From the NCBI RefSeq assembly GCF_001864835.1, contig NZ_MJGI01000023.1:360912-424911 (forward strand): a stretch of DNA of 64,000 nt. The letters are read 5' to 3'. Position 1 is the stretch's first letter, and the number at the start of each line of letters is the position of its first letter. The stretch is from Curtobacterium sp. MCBA15_001. Lineage in GTDB: Bacteria > Actinomycetota > Actinomycetes > Actinomycetales > Microbacteriaceae. The translations under genes were made by a program, and so were the position numbers. The notes under the pieces were generated by a model. That model was not told the origin of the DNA, ran no database searches, and saw only the letters and a program-made list of their open reading frames with translations. This document shows positions 16,845 to 25,028 of the stretch, in pieces.

Positions 16845-17126
16845 TCAGTGCAGGACGTCGAACGACTCGGCGTCGCCGTGGGGCACCACCGGTCGGATCG
16901 TGACGTCGCGCACCGTGGCGCTCGGCGGCCCCGTGTGCAGGAGCTCGACGAGCGCGTCGACCGCGTGCGAGGGCCCCTCGGCCTCGACCTCGACCGTGCC
17001 GTCGAACAGGTTGCGGGCGTACCCCGCCAGCTCGAGTCCGTCCGCCTTGCGTGCCGTCCAGTACCGGAACCCGACCCCCTGGACCGTCCCCGTCACGACG
17101 GCGTGCACCCGTGTCACCGTTGTCAT
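16845..17126 (-). CDS. acyP: Acylphosphatase
   Basis: A 93-residue acylphosphatase. The substrate-binding VQGVGFRYW has the catalytic arginine at R21 and the catalytic asparagine is N39 in YARNLFDGTVEV, the spacing of this family. It hydrolyses acyl phosphates in the cytoplasm. The start at 17126 has TACCGT seven bases upstream, so the gene is probably leaderless. It diverges from nrtR. Confidence 0.92.
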   Translation of the reverse strand: MTTVTRVHAVVTGTVQGVGFRYWTARKADGLELAGYARNLFDGTVEVEAEGPSHAVDALVELLHTGPPSATVRDVTIRPVVPHGDAESFDVLH

Positions 17127-17207
17127 GTCCGTCACGGTAGGCCGACCGTGTTTCCGGAGCGTCTCGGCAGTGTCACGAAACGGCGACACGGTGATAGTGT
17201 CTGCGTA

Positions 17208-17233
17208 ACCCGAACACTTCGGGTCAACTTGAC
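17208..17233. promoter_or_regulatory. Two overlapping dyads upstream of nrtR, candidate NrtR operator
   Basis: ACCCGAACACTTCGGGT (17208-17224, 7-bp arms) overlaps GTCAACTTGAC (17223-17233, perfect). They end 15 bp before the nrtR start, with a possible TAGTGT -10 at 17195-17200. NrtR repressors usually bind such palindromes before nad operons. Which dyad is bound cannot be told. Confidence 0.45.
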
Positions 17234-17248
17234 CAGAACAGGCTCCCA

Positions 17249-17956
17249 ATGGACGACGGCATCCGCGTCGCGGTCTCGACCGTGATCGTCGCCCTGCGCC
17301 CGCACCCCGACACCGGGGCCCCGGCGCTGTGGATGCCGCTCGTCCGGCGCACGACCGAGCCGCACCAGGGGGCTTGGGCGCTGCCCGGCGGGTGGGTCCG
17401 TCCCGAGGAAGGGCTCGAGGACTCCGCCGCCGCCCGACTGCGCGAGACGACCAACGTCCAACCGCGCTACCTGGAGCAGCTCTACGCGTTCGGCGACGTC
17501 GACCGCTCGCCGACCCGGGTCGTGTCGATCGTGTACTGGGCACTGGTCCGCCCGGACGAGGCGAGCTCGGTGCCCGACGACTGGAACGTGCGGTGGTTCC
17601 TGGCGGACGAGCACCCACCGATGGCCTTCGACCACGACCGCATCGCCGAGTACGCCCTGTGGCGGCTCCGCAACAAGATGTCGTACTCGCGGATCGCGCA
17701 GGCGTTCCTCGGTGACCGGTTCACGCTCGCTGAGCTCCGCGGCGTGTACGAAGCGGTCCTCGGTCGCACCCTCGACCCGGCGAACTTCCGCCGCCAGGTC
17801 GCGCAGTCCGACGCCGTCGTCGCGACGGACGAGACCACGAGCGGCGACCGGCACCGACCGGCCCGGCTGTACCGCTCGAACCCCGACCTGGCCTACGCGG
17901 ACAACGGCCCGCTGCAGCCCGTCCACCCCCGGCAGCACCACGCGCAGAACCGATAG
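17249..17956 (+). CDS. nrtR: NrtR-type NUDIX transcriptional regulator of NAD synthesis
   Basis: A 235-residue NrtR protein: an N-terminal NUDIX domain (about residues 5-130) fused to a C-terminal winged helix (about 140-215, MSYSRIAQAFLGDRFTLAELRGVYEAV). The NUDIX box is degenerate: after GGWVRPEEGLEDSAAARLRET the catalytic Glu pair is missing. This matches regulators that bind ADP-ribose rather than hydrolyse it. NrtR represses NAD synthesis genes and is released by ADP-ribose derivatives. It heads the operon and is followed 8 bp later by nadA. Confidence 0.88.
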   Translation: MDDGIRVAVSTVIVALRPHPDTGAPALWMPLVRRTTEPHQGAWALPGGWVRPEEGLEDSAAARLRETTNVQPRYLEQLYAFGDVDRSPTRVVSIVYWALVRPDEASSVPDDWNVRWFLADEHPPMAFDHDRIAEYALWRLRNKMSYSRIAQAFLGDRFTLAELRGVYEAVLGRTLDPANFRRQVAQSDAVVATDETTSGDRHRPARLYRSNPDLAYADNGPLQPVHPRQHHAQNR

Positions 17957-17964
17957 GAACCACA

Positions 17965-19236
17965 GTGTCCATCGCCACCACGATCGAGCTCATCTCCAAC
18001 GGCAAGGCCGACGGCAGCACCTGCACGCCCGACCTCGCGATGCCGACGTGGGACTTCGATGCCCGCCCCGGGTACGGTCCCGGCTCGTCGATGTCCGACG
18101 TGATCCCGACCACTGCACCGCGCCAGGGGGTGATCCCGGACGAGTACAAGCACGCGCCCGTGGACGAACTGCACGCGCGCATCGAGCAGGCGAAGGCGAC
18201 GCTGGGGGACCGGGTCGTCGTGCTGGGGCACTTCTACCAGCGGGACGAGGTCGTCCGGCACGCTGACTTCCTCGGCGACTCGTTCCAGCTCGCGAACGCG
18301 GCGCTGACGAAGCCCGACGCCGAGGCCATCGTGTTCTGCGGCGTGCACTTCATGGCCGAGACCGCCGACGTCCTTGCCCGCGACGACCAGCACGTGATCC
18401 TGCCGAACCTGGCCGCCGGCTGCTCGATGGCGGACATGGCGGACATCGACAGTGTGGAAGCCGCGTGGGCCGAGCTCGAGTCCGTCTACGGCACCCAGCC
18501 CGACGCCGACGGCCGCGTGCCGGTCATCCCCGTCACCTACATGAACTCCGCCGCCGACCTCAAGGCGTTCTGCGGTCGGCACGGCGGCATCGTGTGCACG
18601 TCGTCGAACGCCGCGACTGTGCTCGAGTGGGCGTTCGAGCGTGGGCAGCGCGTGCTGTTCTTCCCCGACCAGCACCTCGGCCGCAACACCGCGAAGGCGA
18701 TGGGGATCAGCACCGACCTGATGCCGATGTGGAACCCGCGGAAGCCCCTCGGCGGGAACACCGCCGACGACCTGCAGGCCGCGAAGGTCGTCCTGTGGCA
18801 CGGCTTCTGCTCGGTGCACCGCCGCTTCACGGTCGACCAGATCGACCAGGCACGACGGGACCACCGGGGTGTCCAGGTGATCGTGCACCCCGAGTGTCCG
18901 ATGGCCGTCGTCGACGCCGCTGACGTCGCGGGCAGCACCGACCTGATCCGCAAGACGGTCGCCGCCGCCACCGAACCGACGACGTTCGCCGTCGGCACCG
19001 AGATCAACATGGTCAACCGGCTCGCGGCGGAGTACCCGCAGCACACGATCTTCTGCCTCGACCCCGTCGTGTGCCCGTGCTCGACGATGTACCGGATCCA
19101 CCCGGGCTACCTCGCCTGGGTGCTCGAGGCGCTCGTGCGCGGCGAGGTCCTCAACGAGATCGTCGTGCCGGATGCCGTCAAGGCCGACGCCAAGGTCGCG
19201 CTCGAGCGCATGCTGGCAGCCAAGCCGAAGGGCTGA
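17965..19236 (+). CDS. nadA: Quinolinate synthase
   Basis: A 423-residue quinolinate synthase, which condenses iminoaspartate with dihydroxyacetone phosphate to quinolinate in de novo NAD synthesis. The three cluster cysteines are in LAAGCSMAD, VHPECPMAV and VVCPCSTMYR; they bind a [4Fe-4S] cluster. The YQRDEV and HGFCSVH motifs are also present. A GTG at 17965 follows AGGAACC, 8 bp after nrtR. The protein is long for the family, with about 60 extra residues before the first domain. Confidence 0.95.
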   Translation: MSIATTIELISNGKADGSTCTPDLAMPTWDFDARPGYGPGSSMSDVIPTTAPRQGVIPDEYKHAPVDELHARIEQAKATLGDRVVVLGHFYQRDEVVRHADFLGDSFQLANAALTKPDAEAIVFCGVHFMAETADVLARDDQHVILPNLAAGCSMADMADIDSVEAAWAELESVYGTQPDADGRVPVIPVTYMNSAADLKAFCGRHGGIVCTSSNAATVLEWAFERGQRVLFFPDQHLGRNTAKAMGISTDLMPMWNPRKPLGGNTADDLQAAKVVLWHGFCSVHRRFTVDQIDQARRDHRGVQVIVHPECPMAVVDAADVAGSTDLIRKTVAAATEPTTFAVGTEINMVNRLAAEYPQHTIFCLDPVVCPCSTMYRIHPGYLAWVLEALVRGEVLNEIVVPDAVKADAKVALERMLAAKPKG

Positions 19237-19239
19237 CCC

Positions 19240-20871
19240 GTGCACGTCGTCATCGTCGGGTCGGGGATCGCCGGCCTCACCGCCGCCGTCCGCGCGAGCG
19301 CCCGCCACGACGTCACCCTCGTGACGAAGGGGCTCCTCGCCGACGCTGCGACGAGCCACGCGCAGGGCGGCATCGCCGTGGCGCTCGGCGCGGACGACAC
19401 CGCGGCGCTGCACCAGGCCGACACCCACGTGGCCGCGGCGGGCAGCGCCGACGCCCGCGCGGTCGAGGTCCTCTGCACCGACGGACCGGCCCGGGTGCGC
19501 GACCTGCTGGCCCTCGGCGTGCCCTTCGACCGGACTGCCGACCCGGCCAGCCTCGACCGCCACGGCGACGACCTGGCCCGTGGCCGTGAAGCTGCGCACT
19601 CGCGCTGGCGCGTCGTGCACGCGGACGGCGACGCGACCGGTGCCGCGATCGAGCAGACCCTGATCCGGGCACTGCACCGGCAGCACGTCACCATCCTCGA
19701 ACGCACCTGCCTGACCGACCTGGCCGTCCGGGACGGCGCGGTCGTCGGCATCGACGTCCTCGACCTGCTCGGCGAGGCCCGGCGCATCGACGCCGACGCC
19801 GTCGTGCTGGCGTCGGGCGGCGCCGGACACCTGTACCGCGAGACGACGAACCCGCTCGTCGCGACGGGCGACGGGCAGGCGGCGGCCTGGCGCGCCGGAG
19901 CGGTGCTGGCGGACGTCGAGTTCGTGCAGTTCCACCCCACCCGGCTCGCGGTCCCCGGCGGCGGACTCCTCTCCGAGGCCGTCCGCGGTGAGGGCGCCGT
20001 CCTGCGCGACGCACGTGGCCGTCGGTTCATGGCCGACGTGCACCCCGACGGCGAGCTCGCGCCGCGTGACGTGGTCGCCCGGGGCATCGCGGCCGCACTC
20101 CGCGACACCGGTCTGGTCGAGCTCGACGCCACCGTGATGGACCCGGCGTTCCTGGTCGCCCGGTTCCCGGGGCTCACGCGTGCCACCCGCGCTGCGGGAT
20201 TCGACTGGACCCGGCAGAGGGTCCCGGTCGCCCCGGCCGCGCACTACGCGATGGGCGGGGTCGCGACGGACGCCGAGGGCCGCACGAGCCTGCCCGGCCT
20301 GTCCGCCGTCGGCGAGGTGGCCTGCACCGGCGTGCACGGTGCGAACCGCCTCGCCTCGAACTCGTTGCTCGAGGGCCTCGTCTTCGCCGTCCGCGCAGCG
20401 GACGCCCTCGGTTCTGCCCGACCCGGCCTGCTCCGGCTGCGCGGCGACGCGACGCTCGCCGTCACCACGGTGGCCGACGTGGCGGAGCCGACCCGTGCCT
20501 CCCGTCCGGATCGTGGGACGGAACGGCCGGGAGGCCCGGTGCGGTCCCGCCCCGTCGCCGACGTCCGGCAGACGCTGCAGACCGTCATGACCGACCGGGT
20601 CGGCCTGCTGCGTGACGGCGACGGGCTGGCCGCGGCGCGTGTCGCGCTCGCTGCACTCGCGGTGCCCGACCCGCAGACCGTCAGCGCGCACGAGGACCGG
20701 GCGTTGCTCGACCTGGCCCGTCTGACCGCCCGCGCCGCCGAGGCCCGCACCGAGTCCCGCGGCGCCCACGCCCGCACCGACCACCCCGACACCGACCCGG
20801 ACGCCGCGGCCTCGCTGGCGTGGGTCGCCGCACCGGCCACCGCCGCCGTCCCTCAGGGAGCCTTCGCATGA
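19240..20871 (+). CDS. nadB: L-aspartate oxidase
   Basis: A 543-residue flavoprotein that oxidises L-aspartate to iminoaspartate, handed to NadA. The FAD-binding VIVGSGIAGLTAAVRA is at the N-terminus, then SHAQGGIAVAL, the FHPTRL active-site loop, and HGANRLASNSLLEGLVFA. The linker to the C-terminal helical domain (from about residue 417) is unusually rich in Arg, Pro and Gly and is encoded by a copy of the intergenic palindrome family at 20497-20535. It starts with GTG three bases after nadA. Confidence 0.95.
   Translation: MHVVIVGSGIAGLTAAVRASARHDVTLVTKGLLADAATSHAQGGIAVALGADDTAALHQADTHVAAAGSADARAVEVLCTDGPARVRDLLALGVPFDRTADPASLDRHGDDLARGREAAHSRWRVVHADGDATGAAIEQTLIRALHRQHVTILERTCLTDLAVRDGAVVGIDVLDLLGEARRIDADAVVLASGGAGHLYRETTNPLVATGDGQAAAWRAGAVLADVEFVQFHPTRLAVPGGGLLSEAVRGEGAVLRDARGRRFMADVHPDGELAPRDVVARGIAAALRDTGLVELDATVMDPAFLVARFPGLTRATRAAGFDWTRQRVPVAPAAHYAMGGVATDAEGRTSLPGLSAVGEVACTGVHGANRLASNSLLEGLVFAVRAADALGSARPGLLRLRGDATLAVTTVADVAEPTRASRPDRGTERPGGPVRSRPVADVRQTLQTVMTDRVGLLRDGDGLAAARVALAALAVPDPQTVSAHEDRALLDLARLTARAAEARTESRGAHARTDHPDTDPDAAASLAWVAAPATAAVPQGAFA
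20497..20535. repeat. GGGAGGC-family inverted repeat inside nadB
   Basis: GCCTCCCG (20497-20504) and CGGGAGGC (20528-20535) form arms that extend by three more pairs past a mismatch. The same arm sequence marks the intergenic palindromes at 10412-10457 and 55078-55121. Here it is read in frame as an Arg/Pro/Gly-rich linker. Confidence 0.6.
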
Positions 20872-21752
20872 GCACCACCGTCGAGCCCGGCACCATCCCG
20901 CCGCACGCGTTGCACCGGGTGGTGCAGACCGCGTTGGAGGAGGACGCGCCGTGGGGTGACGTCACGAGCGAGACCCTGATCCCGGCCGGCGCCACCGCCA
21001 CCGCGACGCTCGGCGCGCGCGAGCCTGGCGTGTTCAGCGGCGGGGCGGTCTTCGCGCACGTGATGCACGCCGTCGACCCCGCGATCCGCGTCGACCTGCA
21101 GGTCGAGGACGGTGTCGTCTTCGCGCCGGGCGACGTCCTGGCGACCGTGACGGGTCCGGCCCGTGCGGTCCTGCGGGCGGAGCGCGTCGCCCTGAACCTG
21201 GTGCAGCGCATGTCCGGCATCGCGACCGTCACCGCGCAGTACGTGTCGGCGGTGTCCGGGACCGCCGCACGCATCGTCGACACCCGCAAGACCACTCCGG
21301 GGCTCCGTGCCCTCGAGCGGTACGCGGTGCGCTGTGGCGGCGGGCACAACCACCGGACGTCGCTGTCGGACGCGGTGCTGGCGAAGGACAACCACCTGGC
21401 GGTCCTGCTGGCGAGCGGGATCGGACTCGGCACGGCGATCCGCGGGGCGCGGCAGCGGCTCGGGCACACCGTCCACCTGGAGGTCGAGGTGGACCGCCTC
21501 GACCAGATCGAGCCCGTCGTGTCGGCCGGGGTCGACACGATCATGCTCGACAACTTCAGCACCGAGGACCTGGTGACGGGGGTTGCCCTCGTCGGCGGTC
21601 GCGCCCTGGTCGAGGCATCCGGCGGGGTCTCGCTCGCCACCGTCGCCGCGATCGCCGCCACCGGGGTCGACGTGATCTCGGTCGGTGCGCTGACGCACTC
21701 GGCCCGCGCGCTCGACCTCGGGCTCGACATCGCCGTGGCACCCGCGGACTGA
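20868..21752 (+). CDS. nadC: Nicotinate-nucleotide pyrophosphorylase (quinolinate phosphoribosyltransferase)
   Basis: A 294-residue type II phosphoribosyltransferase that turns quinolinate and PRPP into nicotinate mononucleotide. The RIVDTRKTTPGLR block, CGGGHNHRTSLSDAVLAKDNH and VEVEVDRLDQ carry the substrate-binding Arg, His and Lys residues, and EASGGVSLATV closes the barrel. The ATG at 20868 overlaps the nadB stop by 4 bp with AGGGAG upstream. Third enzyme of the operon. Confidence 0.95.
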   Translation: MSTTVEPGTIPPHALHRVVQTALEEDAPWGDVTSETLIPAGATATATLGAREPGVFSGGAVFAHVMHAVDPAIRVDLQVEDGVVFAPGDVLATVTGPARAVLRAERVALNLVQRMSGIATVTAQYVSAVSGTAARIVDTRKTTPGLRALERYAVRCGGGHNHRTSLSDAVLAKDNHLAVLLASGIGLGTAIRGARQRLGHTVHLEVEVDRLDQIEPVVSAGVDTIMLDNFSTEDLVTGVALVGGRALVEASGGVSLATVAAIAATGVDVISVGALTHSARALDLGLDIAVAPAD

Positions 21753-21755
21753 CCG

Positions 21756-22910
21756 GTGTTCTACCTGGACCGAGCCGCCACCACGCCCGTCCGCCGCGAG
21801 GTGCTCGAGGCGATGTGGCCGTGGCTGACCGGGGGCTTCGGCAACCCGTCGTCCACGCACGGCCTCGGCGACCAGGCCGCCCGGGGACTCGCGGCGGCGC
21901 GGGAGCAGGTCGCCGGGGTCCTCGGCTGCCGGCCGGCCGAGGTCGTGTTCACCGCGGGCGGCACCGAGGGGGCGAACACGGCGGTGAAGGGACTCGCCCT
22001 GGCCACGCCGCGTGGTCGCCACGTCGTGACGAGCGCCATCGAGCACGAGGCCGTGCTCGAGAGCTGCGCCTACCTGGAACGGTTCCACGGCTTCACCGTC
22101 ACCGTGCTGCCGGTCGACCGGGTCGGACGGGTCGACCCGGCGGTGCTCGCGGCGGCGCTCCGGCCGGACACGACGCTGGTGTCGATCGCCCACGCCGACA
22201 ACGAGATCGGCACCGTGCAGGACGTGCGGGCGCTCGCGGCGGCGGCACACGCCGTGGGGGCGCGCTTCCACACCGACGCGGTGCAGTCGGCGCCCTGGCT
22301 CGAGGTCGGGCTCGACGTGCTCGGCGTCGACGCGCTCTCGTTCTCCGGGCACAAGCTCGGCGCGCCGAAGGGCACCGGCGTGCTCGCGGTCCGTTCCGGG
22401 GCGCCGATGGAACCGCTCGTGCACGGCGGGGGACAGGAGCGAGGACGGCGCTCGGGCACCGAGGACGTCGCCGGTGCGGTCGCCGTCGCGACGGCCCTGG
22501 GGATCGCTGCCGCGGGCCGGCGAGACGCTGCCGCTGCGGCCGTCGCCACGCGGGACGCCGTGGTGGCCGGGGTGCTGGCCGCGGTCCCCGGCGCCTTCGT
22601 CACCGGGGCGTTCGTGCCGGGGTCGACCGTCGAACGGCTGCCCGGGCACGCATCGTTCTGCTTCCCCGGGGTCACCGGGGAGACGGTCCTGCTCGAACTG
22701 GAGCAGCGCGACGTCGTGTCCTCGTCCGGGAGCGCCTGCGCGGCCGGCAGCACCGAGGCGTCCCACGTGCTGACGGCGCTCGGGCTGCCCGAGGACGTCG
22801 CGCGGAGCGCCGTGCGGCTGACGTTCGACGCGTCCCTCCCGCTCGAGGACGTCCCGCTGGTCGTCGGTGCGGTCGCGGCGTCGGTGGCGTCCGTACGCGC
22901 GCTGGCCTGA
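21756..22910 (+). CDS. Cysteine desulfurase (NifS/IscS-like) in the NAD operon
   Basis: A 384-residue PLP-dependent desulfurase. The PLP lysine lies in SFSGHKLGAPKG; the sulfur-accepting cysteine is in SSSGSACAAGS near residue 328; FHTDAVQS and ATTPVR are typical. It releases sulfur from cysteine for Fe-S assembly. The GTG at 21756 is 3 bp after nadC, so it is probably dedicated to repairing or building the NadA [4Fe-4S] cluster, as proposed for NifS-like genes next to nadA in other bacteria. It could also serve tRNA thiolation. Confidence 0.9.
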   Translation: MFYLDRAATTPVRREVLEAMWPWLTGGFGNPSSTHGLGDQAARGLAAAREQVAGVLGCRPAEVVFTAGGTEGANTAVKGLALATPRGRHVVTSAIEHEAVLESCAYLERFHGFTVTVLPVDRVGRVDPAVLAAALRPDTTLVSIAHADNEIGTVQDVRALAAAAHAVGARFHTDAVQSAPWLEVGLDVLGVDALSFSGHKLGAPKGTGVLAVRSGAPMEPLVHGGGQERGRRSGTEDVAGAVAVATALGIAAAGRRDAAAAAVATRDAVVAGVLAAVPGAFVTGAFVPGSTVERLPGHASFCFPGVTGETVLLELEQRDVVSSSGSACAAGSTEASHVLTALGLPEDVARSAVRLTFDASLPLEDVPLVVGAVAASVASVRALA

Positions 22911-22935
22911 CGCGCTGCTGAACACGGGGGTGTAC

Positions 22936-22946
22936 TAGACGGTCTA
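22936..22946. promoter_or_regulatory. TAGACGGTCTA dyad
   Basis: A perfect 11-bp palindrome in the 97-bp gap after the desulfurase. It resembles TetR-family operators. A second dyad, CGACAGAGTGTCG (22993-23005), abuts the start of the small membrane protein. No regulator is adjacent. Confidence 0.3.
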
Positions 22947-23007
22947 CTCCATCACTGGGGTCGTGTCCCCCCTTCTGCGGACACGGAATCTGCGACAGAG
23001 TGTCGTC

Positions 23008-23274
23008 ATGGCAAACGCGATGACACGACGGGCACCCCGGGAGGACCGCTTCCGAGCGGTGCAGCTCCTGCCGGCGCCCGCGACCGTCCTCGCACTCGCC
23101 GTCGCCGCCGGACACCACGTCGGGTCGGCTCCCCTCGGGTTGATCGCCGTGGTGGGGGCGCTCGCGACCCTCGGCAGCGCCCTGCTGCCGCTGGCGTGTC
23201 CACGGAGCGAGCGGCGGGACCTGCCCGCCCCGTCCGAGTCGGACCGGTACCAGGAGGACACCGAACACCTCTGA
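23008..23274 (+). CDS. Small membrane protein, function unknown
   Basis: An 88-residue protein with two hydrophobic stretches (APATVLALAVAAGHHVG and LGLIAVVGALATLGSALLPLA) and a polar, acidic C-terminus ending near SDRYQEDTEHL. I do not recognise the family. The ATG at 23008 is the first sensible start; no strong ribosome site is seen. Third-position GC is high, which supports coding. A hairpin at 23338-23366 follows. Confidence 0.5.
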   Translation: MANAMTRRAPREDRFRAVQLLPAPATVLALAVAAGHHVGSAPLGLIAVVGALATLGSALLPLACPRSERRDLPAPSESDRYQEDTEHL

Positions 23275-23337
23275 GGCACCACCCCAGGCCCGCGCCGCAC
23301 GAACCCCCCAACCCGAGGCTCGAGCGACGCGAACAGC

Positions 23338-23366
23338 CGGACGCCCACCCCCTGTAGCGGCGTCCG
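23338..23366 (+). terminator. Hairpin downstream of the small membrane protein
   Basis: CGGACGCC and GGCGTCCG form an 8-bp perfect stem around a 13-base loop, 64 bp past the stop. The rest of the 239-bp gap to 23514 shows nothing else. Confidence 0.4.
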
Positions 23367-23513
23367 GAGCGGGAGGCGACATCCCCTGTCGTCGTCGCCC
23401 GCTGCACCCCGAGACCCGCCGCTGGACGCGGAATCGTCGTCACCCCTGGACGACGCCTCCGAGCCCCTGTGCCCGCGGCGGGTCGGGGTGCACCCTTCCC
23501 GTACGGTTGATTC

Positions 23514-23804
23514 GTGCCCTCGTACCGTGTGACGCTCGCCGTCGGAGCCCTCGCGCCCGGGACGGCCCCCGATGCCGTGCTGCCCGAGGCGGCGCGGCTG
23601 GCGGGGGAGCGCACCGTGGTCGAGGCGCAGGACGTCCGACTGCTGCGCGGGGTGCCGTGCGCGGTCGTCCGCTACGGAGCCGCCGAGGACACCGAGGCCG
23701 TGGACGTGGCCCACCACGTGGTCGACGGGCTGCGCGACACCGTCGAGGTCCGGTCGTCCGTTGTCACCCGGCGCGACGGGGGCCGGTGGACGCCGATCGC
23801 CTGA
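23514..23804 (+). CDS. Hypothetical protein
   Basis: A 96-residue soluble protein beginning PSYRVTLAVGALAPG. Alternating hydrophobic strands and charged turns suggest a small alpha/beta fold. I do not recognise it. The GTG at 23514 has TACGGT six bases upstream, a typical leaderless arrangement, which supports the call. Its last 41 bp overlap the end of the gene on the opposite strand. Confidence 0.6.
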   Translation: MPSYRVTLAVGALAPGTAPDAVLPEAARLAGERTVVEAQDVRLLRGVPCAVVRYGAAEDTEAVDVAHHVVDGLRDTVEVRSSVVTRRDGGRWTPIA

Positions 23805-24339
23805 CCGGGCTGGGCTGCTTCGCGGTTCCGGGCTTCTGCGCGGTCCCGGCCTGCTTCGCGGTTCCGGTCTGCTTCGCGGTTCCGGTCTTCTTCGCGGACG
23901 GGACGGGCCAGACGTAGTCCAGGTCGTCCGGCACGTCGGGGAACAACGGCCGGTAGTGCTCGGGGTCCTTCTGCACGAGCTTGGAGCGGTGCGAGCGGTG
24001 CACCGCCTCGTCGACGTTCCAGGCCGGGCGGGGGTAGTCGCCGCGCTCGTAGGCGGCCAGGTCCTCGGGTGACCGAGCCAGGTCCTCCAGGGTCTTCGCC
24101 AGGCACGTGTCCGCGTACCCGCGTTCCAGCCAGACCGAGCACGTCGCGTCCTGGTACGCCATCAGCGCCGGACGGTACCCGCGCCACATCGCGGTGACCG
24201 GGTGGCTCTGCCAGCCGTAGCCCGGCAGGGTCAGCGCCCGCATCACCTGCAGCGTCTCGACCCGTTGCTTGCCGAGCCGCTTGTCGTCGAGGACCTCGGC
24301 CGAGGCGCGGAAGTCGGCGAAGGGCAGGAACGTCTGCAT
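23764..24339 (-). CDS. MSMEG_6728-like protein (pyrimidine-dimer glycosylase-like fold)
   Basis: A 191-residue protein. Residues 1-145 match the MSMEG_6728 family: MQTFLPFADFRASAEVLDDK at the start, LGKQRVETLQVMRAL, then WRGYRPALMAYQ. The family is related by pattern to T4 endonuclease V-type pyrimidine-dimer excision proteins, but its activity is not established. The C-terminal ~45 residues are a low-complexity tail of TGTAKQ-type hexapeptides encoded by an 18-bp tandem repeat. The ATG at 24339 has TACCGT eight bases upstream. It overlaps the plus-strand gene 3' end by 41 bp. Confidence 0.75.
   Translation of the reverse strand: MQTFLPFADFRASAEVLDDKRLGKQRVETLQVMRALTLPGYGWQSHPVTAMWRGYRPALMAYQDATCSVWLERGYADTCLAKTLEDLARSPEDLAAYERGDYPRPAWNVDEAVHRSHRSKLVQKDPEHYRPLFPDVPDDLDYVWPVPSAKKTGTAKQTGTAKQAGTAQKPGTAKQPSPVRRSASTGPRRAG
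23815..23899 (-). repeat. 18-bp tandem repeat encoding a TGTAKQ tail
   Basis: About 4.7 units of an 18-bp repeat (consensus on the plus strand CTGCTTCGCGGTTCCGGT), with units 3 and 4 identical. It encodes the C-terminal tail of the MSMEG_6728-like protein and keeps the reading frame. Confidence 0.85.
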
Positions 24340-24427
24340 GTCGGACGACGGTACGCCGACCCGGCTGGACCGACACATGTCGTCACACGCGGACGCGCCC
24401 CCCGTGCCGCGTGTGACGATCGGTCGC

Positions 24428-25024
24428 ATGAGCGGAGAACTCGTCGTCGGTGTCAGCGGCAGCCCGTCGGACCCCTCGCGGACGTCGACCCTGGTGGCCG
24501 CGACGGTCGCACGGCTGGCGGACGAGGTGGAGGACGCCCGGACGCAGGTCGTCGAGATCGGGCCGTTGCTGGCCGACCTCGGTGCTGCGACGGACCGGTC
24601 GGCGATGGCACCTGCGACGGTCGCCGCGCTCGAGGCCGTCGAGCACGCGGACGTGCTCGTCGTCGGCAGCCCGGCGTTCCGCGCCGCGTACTCCGGCGCG
24701 TTCAAGCTCTTCTTCGACTGGGTCGGGCAGTACGACCTCGTCGACACCCCGGTGCTCCTGACGGCCACGGGCGGCAGCGACCGGCACGCGCTGCTCGTCG
24801 AGCACCAGATGCGACCGCTGTTCGGCTTCTTCCAGTCGACGACGCTGCCGCTCGGCGTCTTCGGCAACGAACGGGACTTCACCAAGCGCGAGGGCGGCTA
24901 CGACATCAGCAGCCTCGACCTCGAACTGCGCATCGACCAGGCCGTGCGCCGGGCGCTGCCGATCATCCGCGGTGGGTTCGTGACGGCTGCCGCGGCGGAC
25001 GTGCCGCGACCGGCGGACTTCTAG
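24428..25024 (+). CDS. NAD(P)H-dependent FMN reductase
   Basis: A 198-residue flavodoxin-like reductase of the SsuE/MsuE group. The phosphate-binding GSPSDPSRTSTL follows the first strand; VVGSPAFRAAYSGAFKLFFDW is the conserved second block, and LLTATGGSDRH the third. It reduces FMN, usually for a monooxygenase partner; none is adjacent. The ATG at 24428 has GACGAT seven bases before it, a weak -10. It converges on aroQ with only 4 bp between the stops. Confidence 0.85.
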   Translation: MSGELVVGVSGSPSDPSRTSTLVAATVARLADEVEDARTQVVEIGPLLADLGAATDRSAMAPATVAALEAVEHADVLVVGSPAFRAAYSGAFKLFFDWVGQYDLVDTPVLLTATGGSDRHALLVEHQMRPLFGFFQSTTLPLGVFGNERDFTKREGGYDISSLDLELRIDQAVRRALPIIRGGFVTAAAADVPRPADF

Positions 25025-25028
25025 CGGG

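Noticed and set aside
17893-20784. A 963-codon open frame on the minus strand opposite nadA and nadB
   Set aside because: It mirrors the real genes and arises from the high third-position GC; its translation is Arg/Gly/His-rich with no domain.
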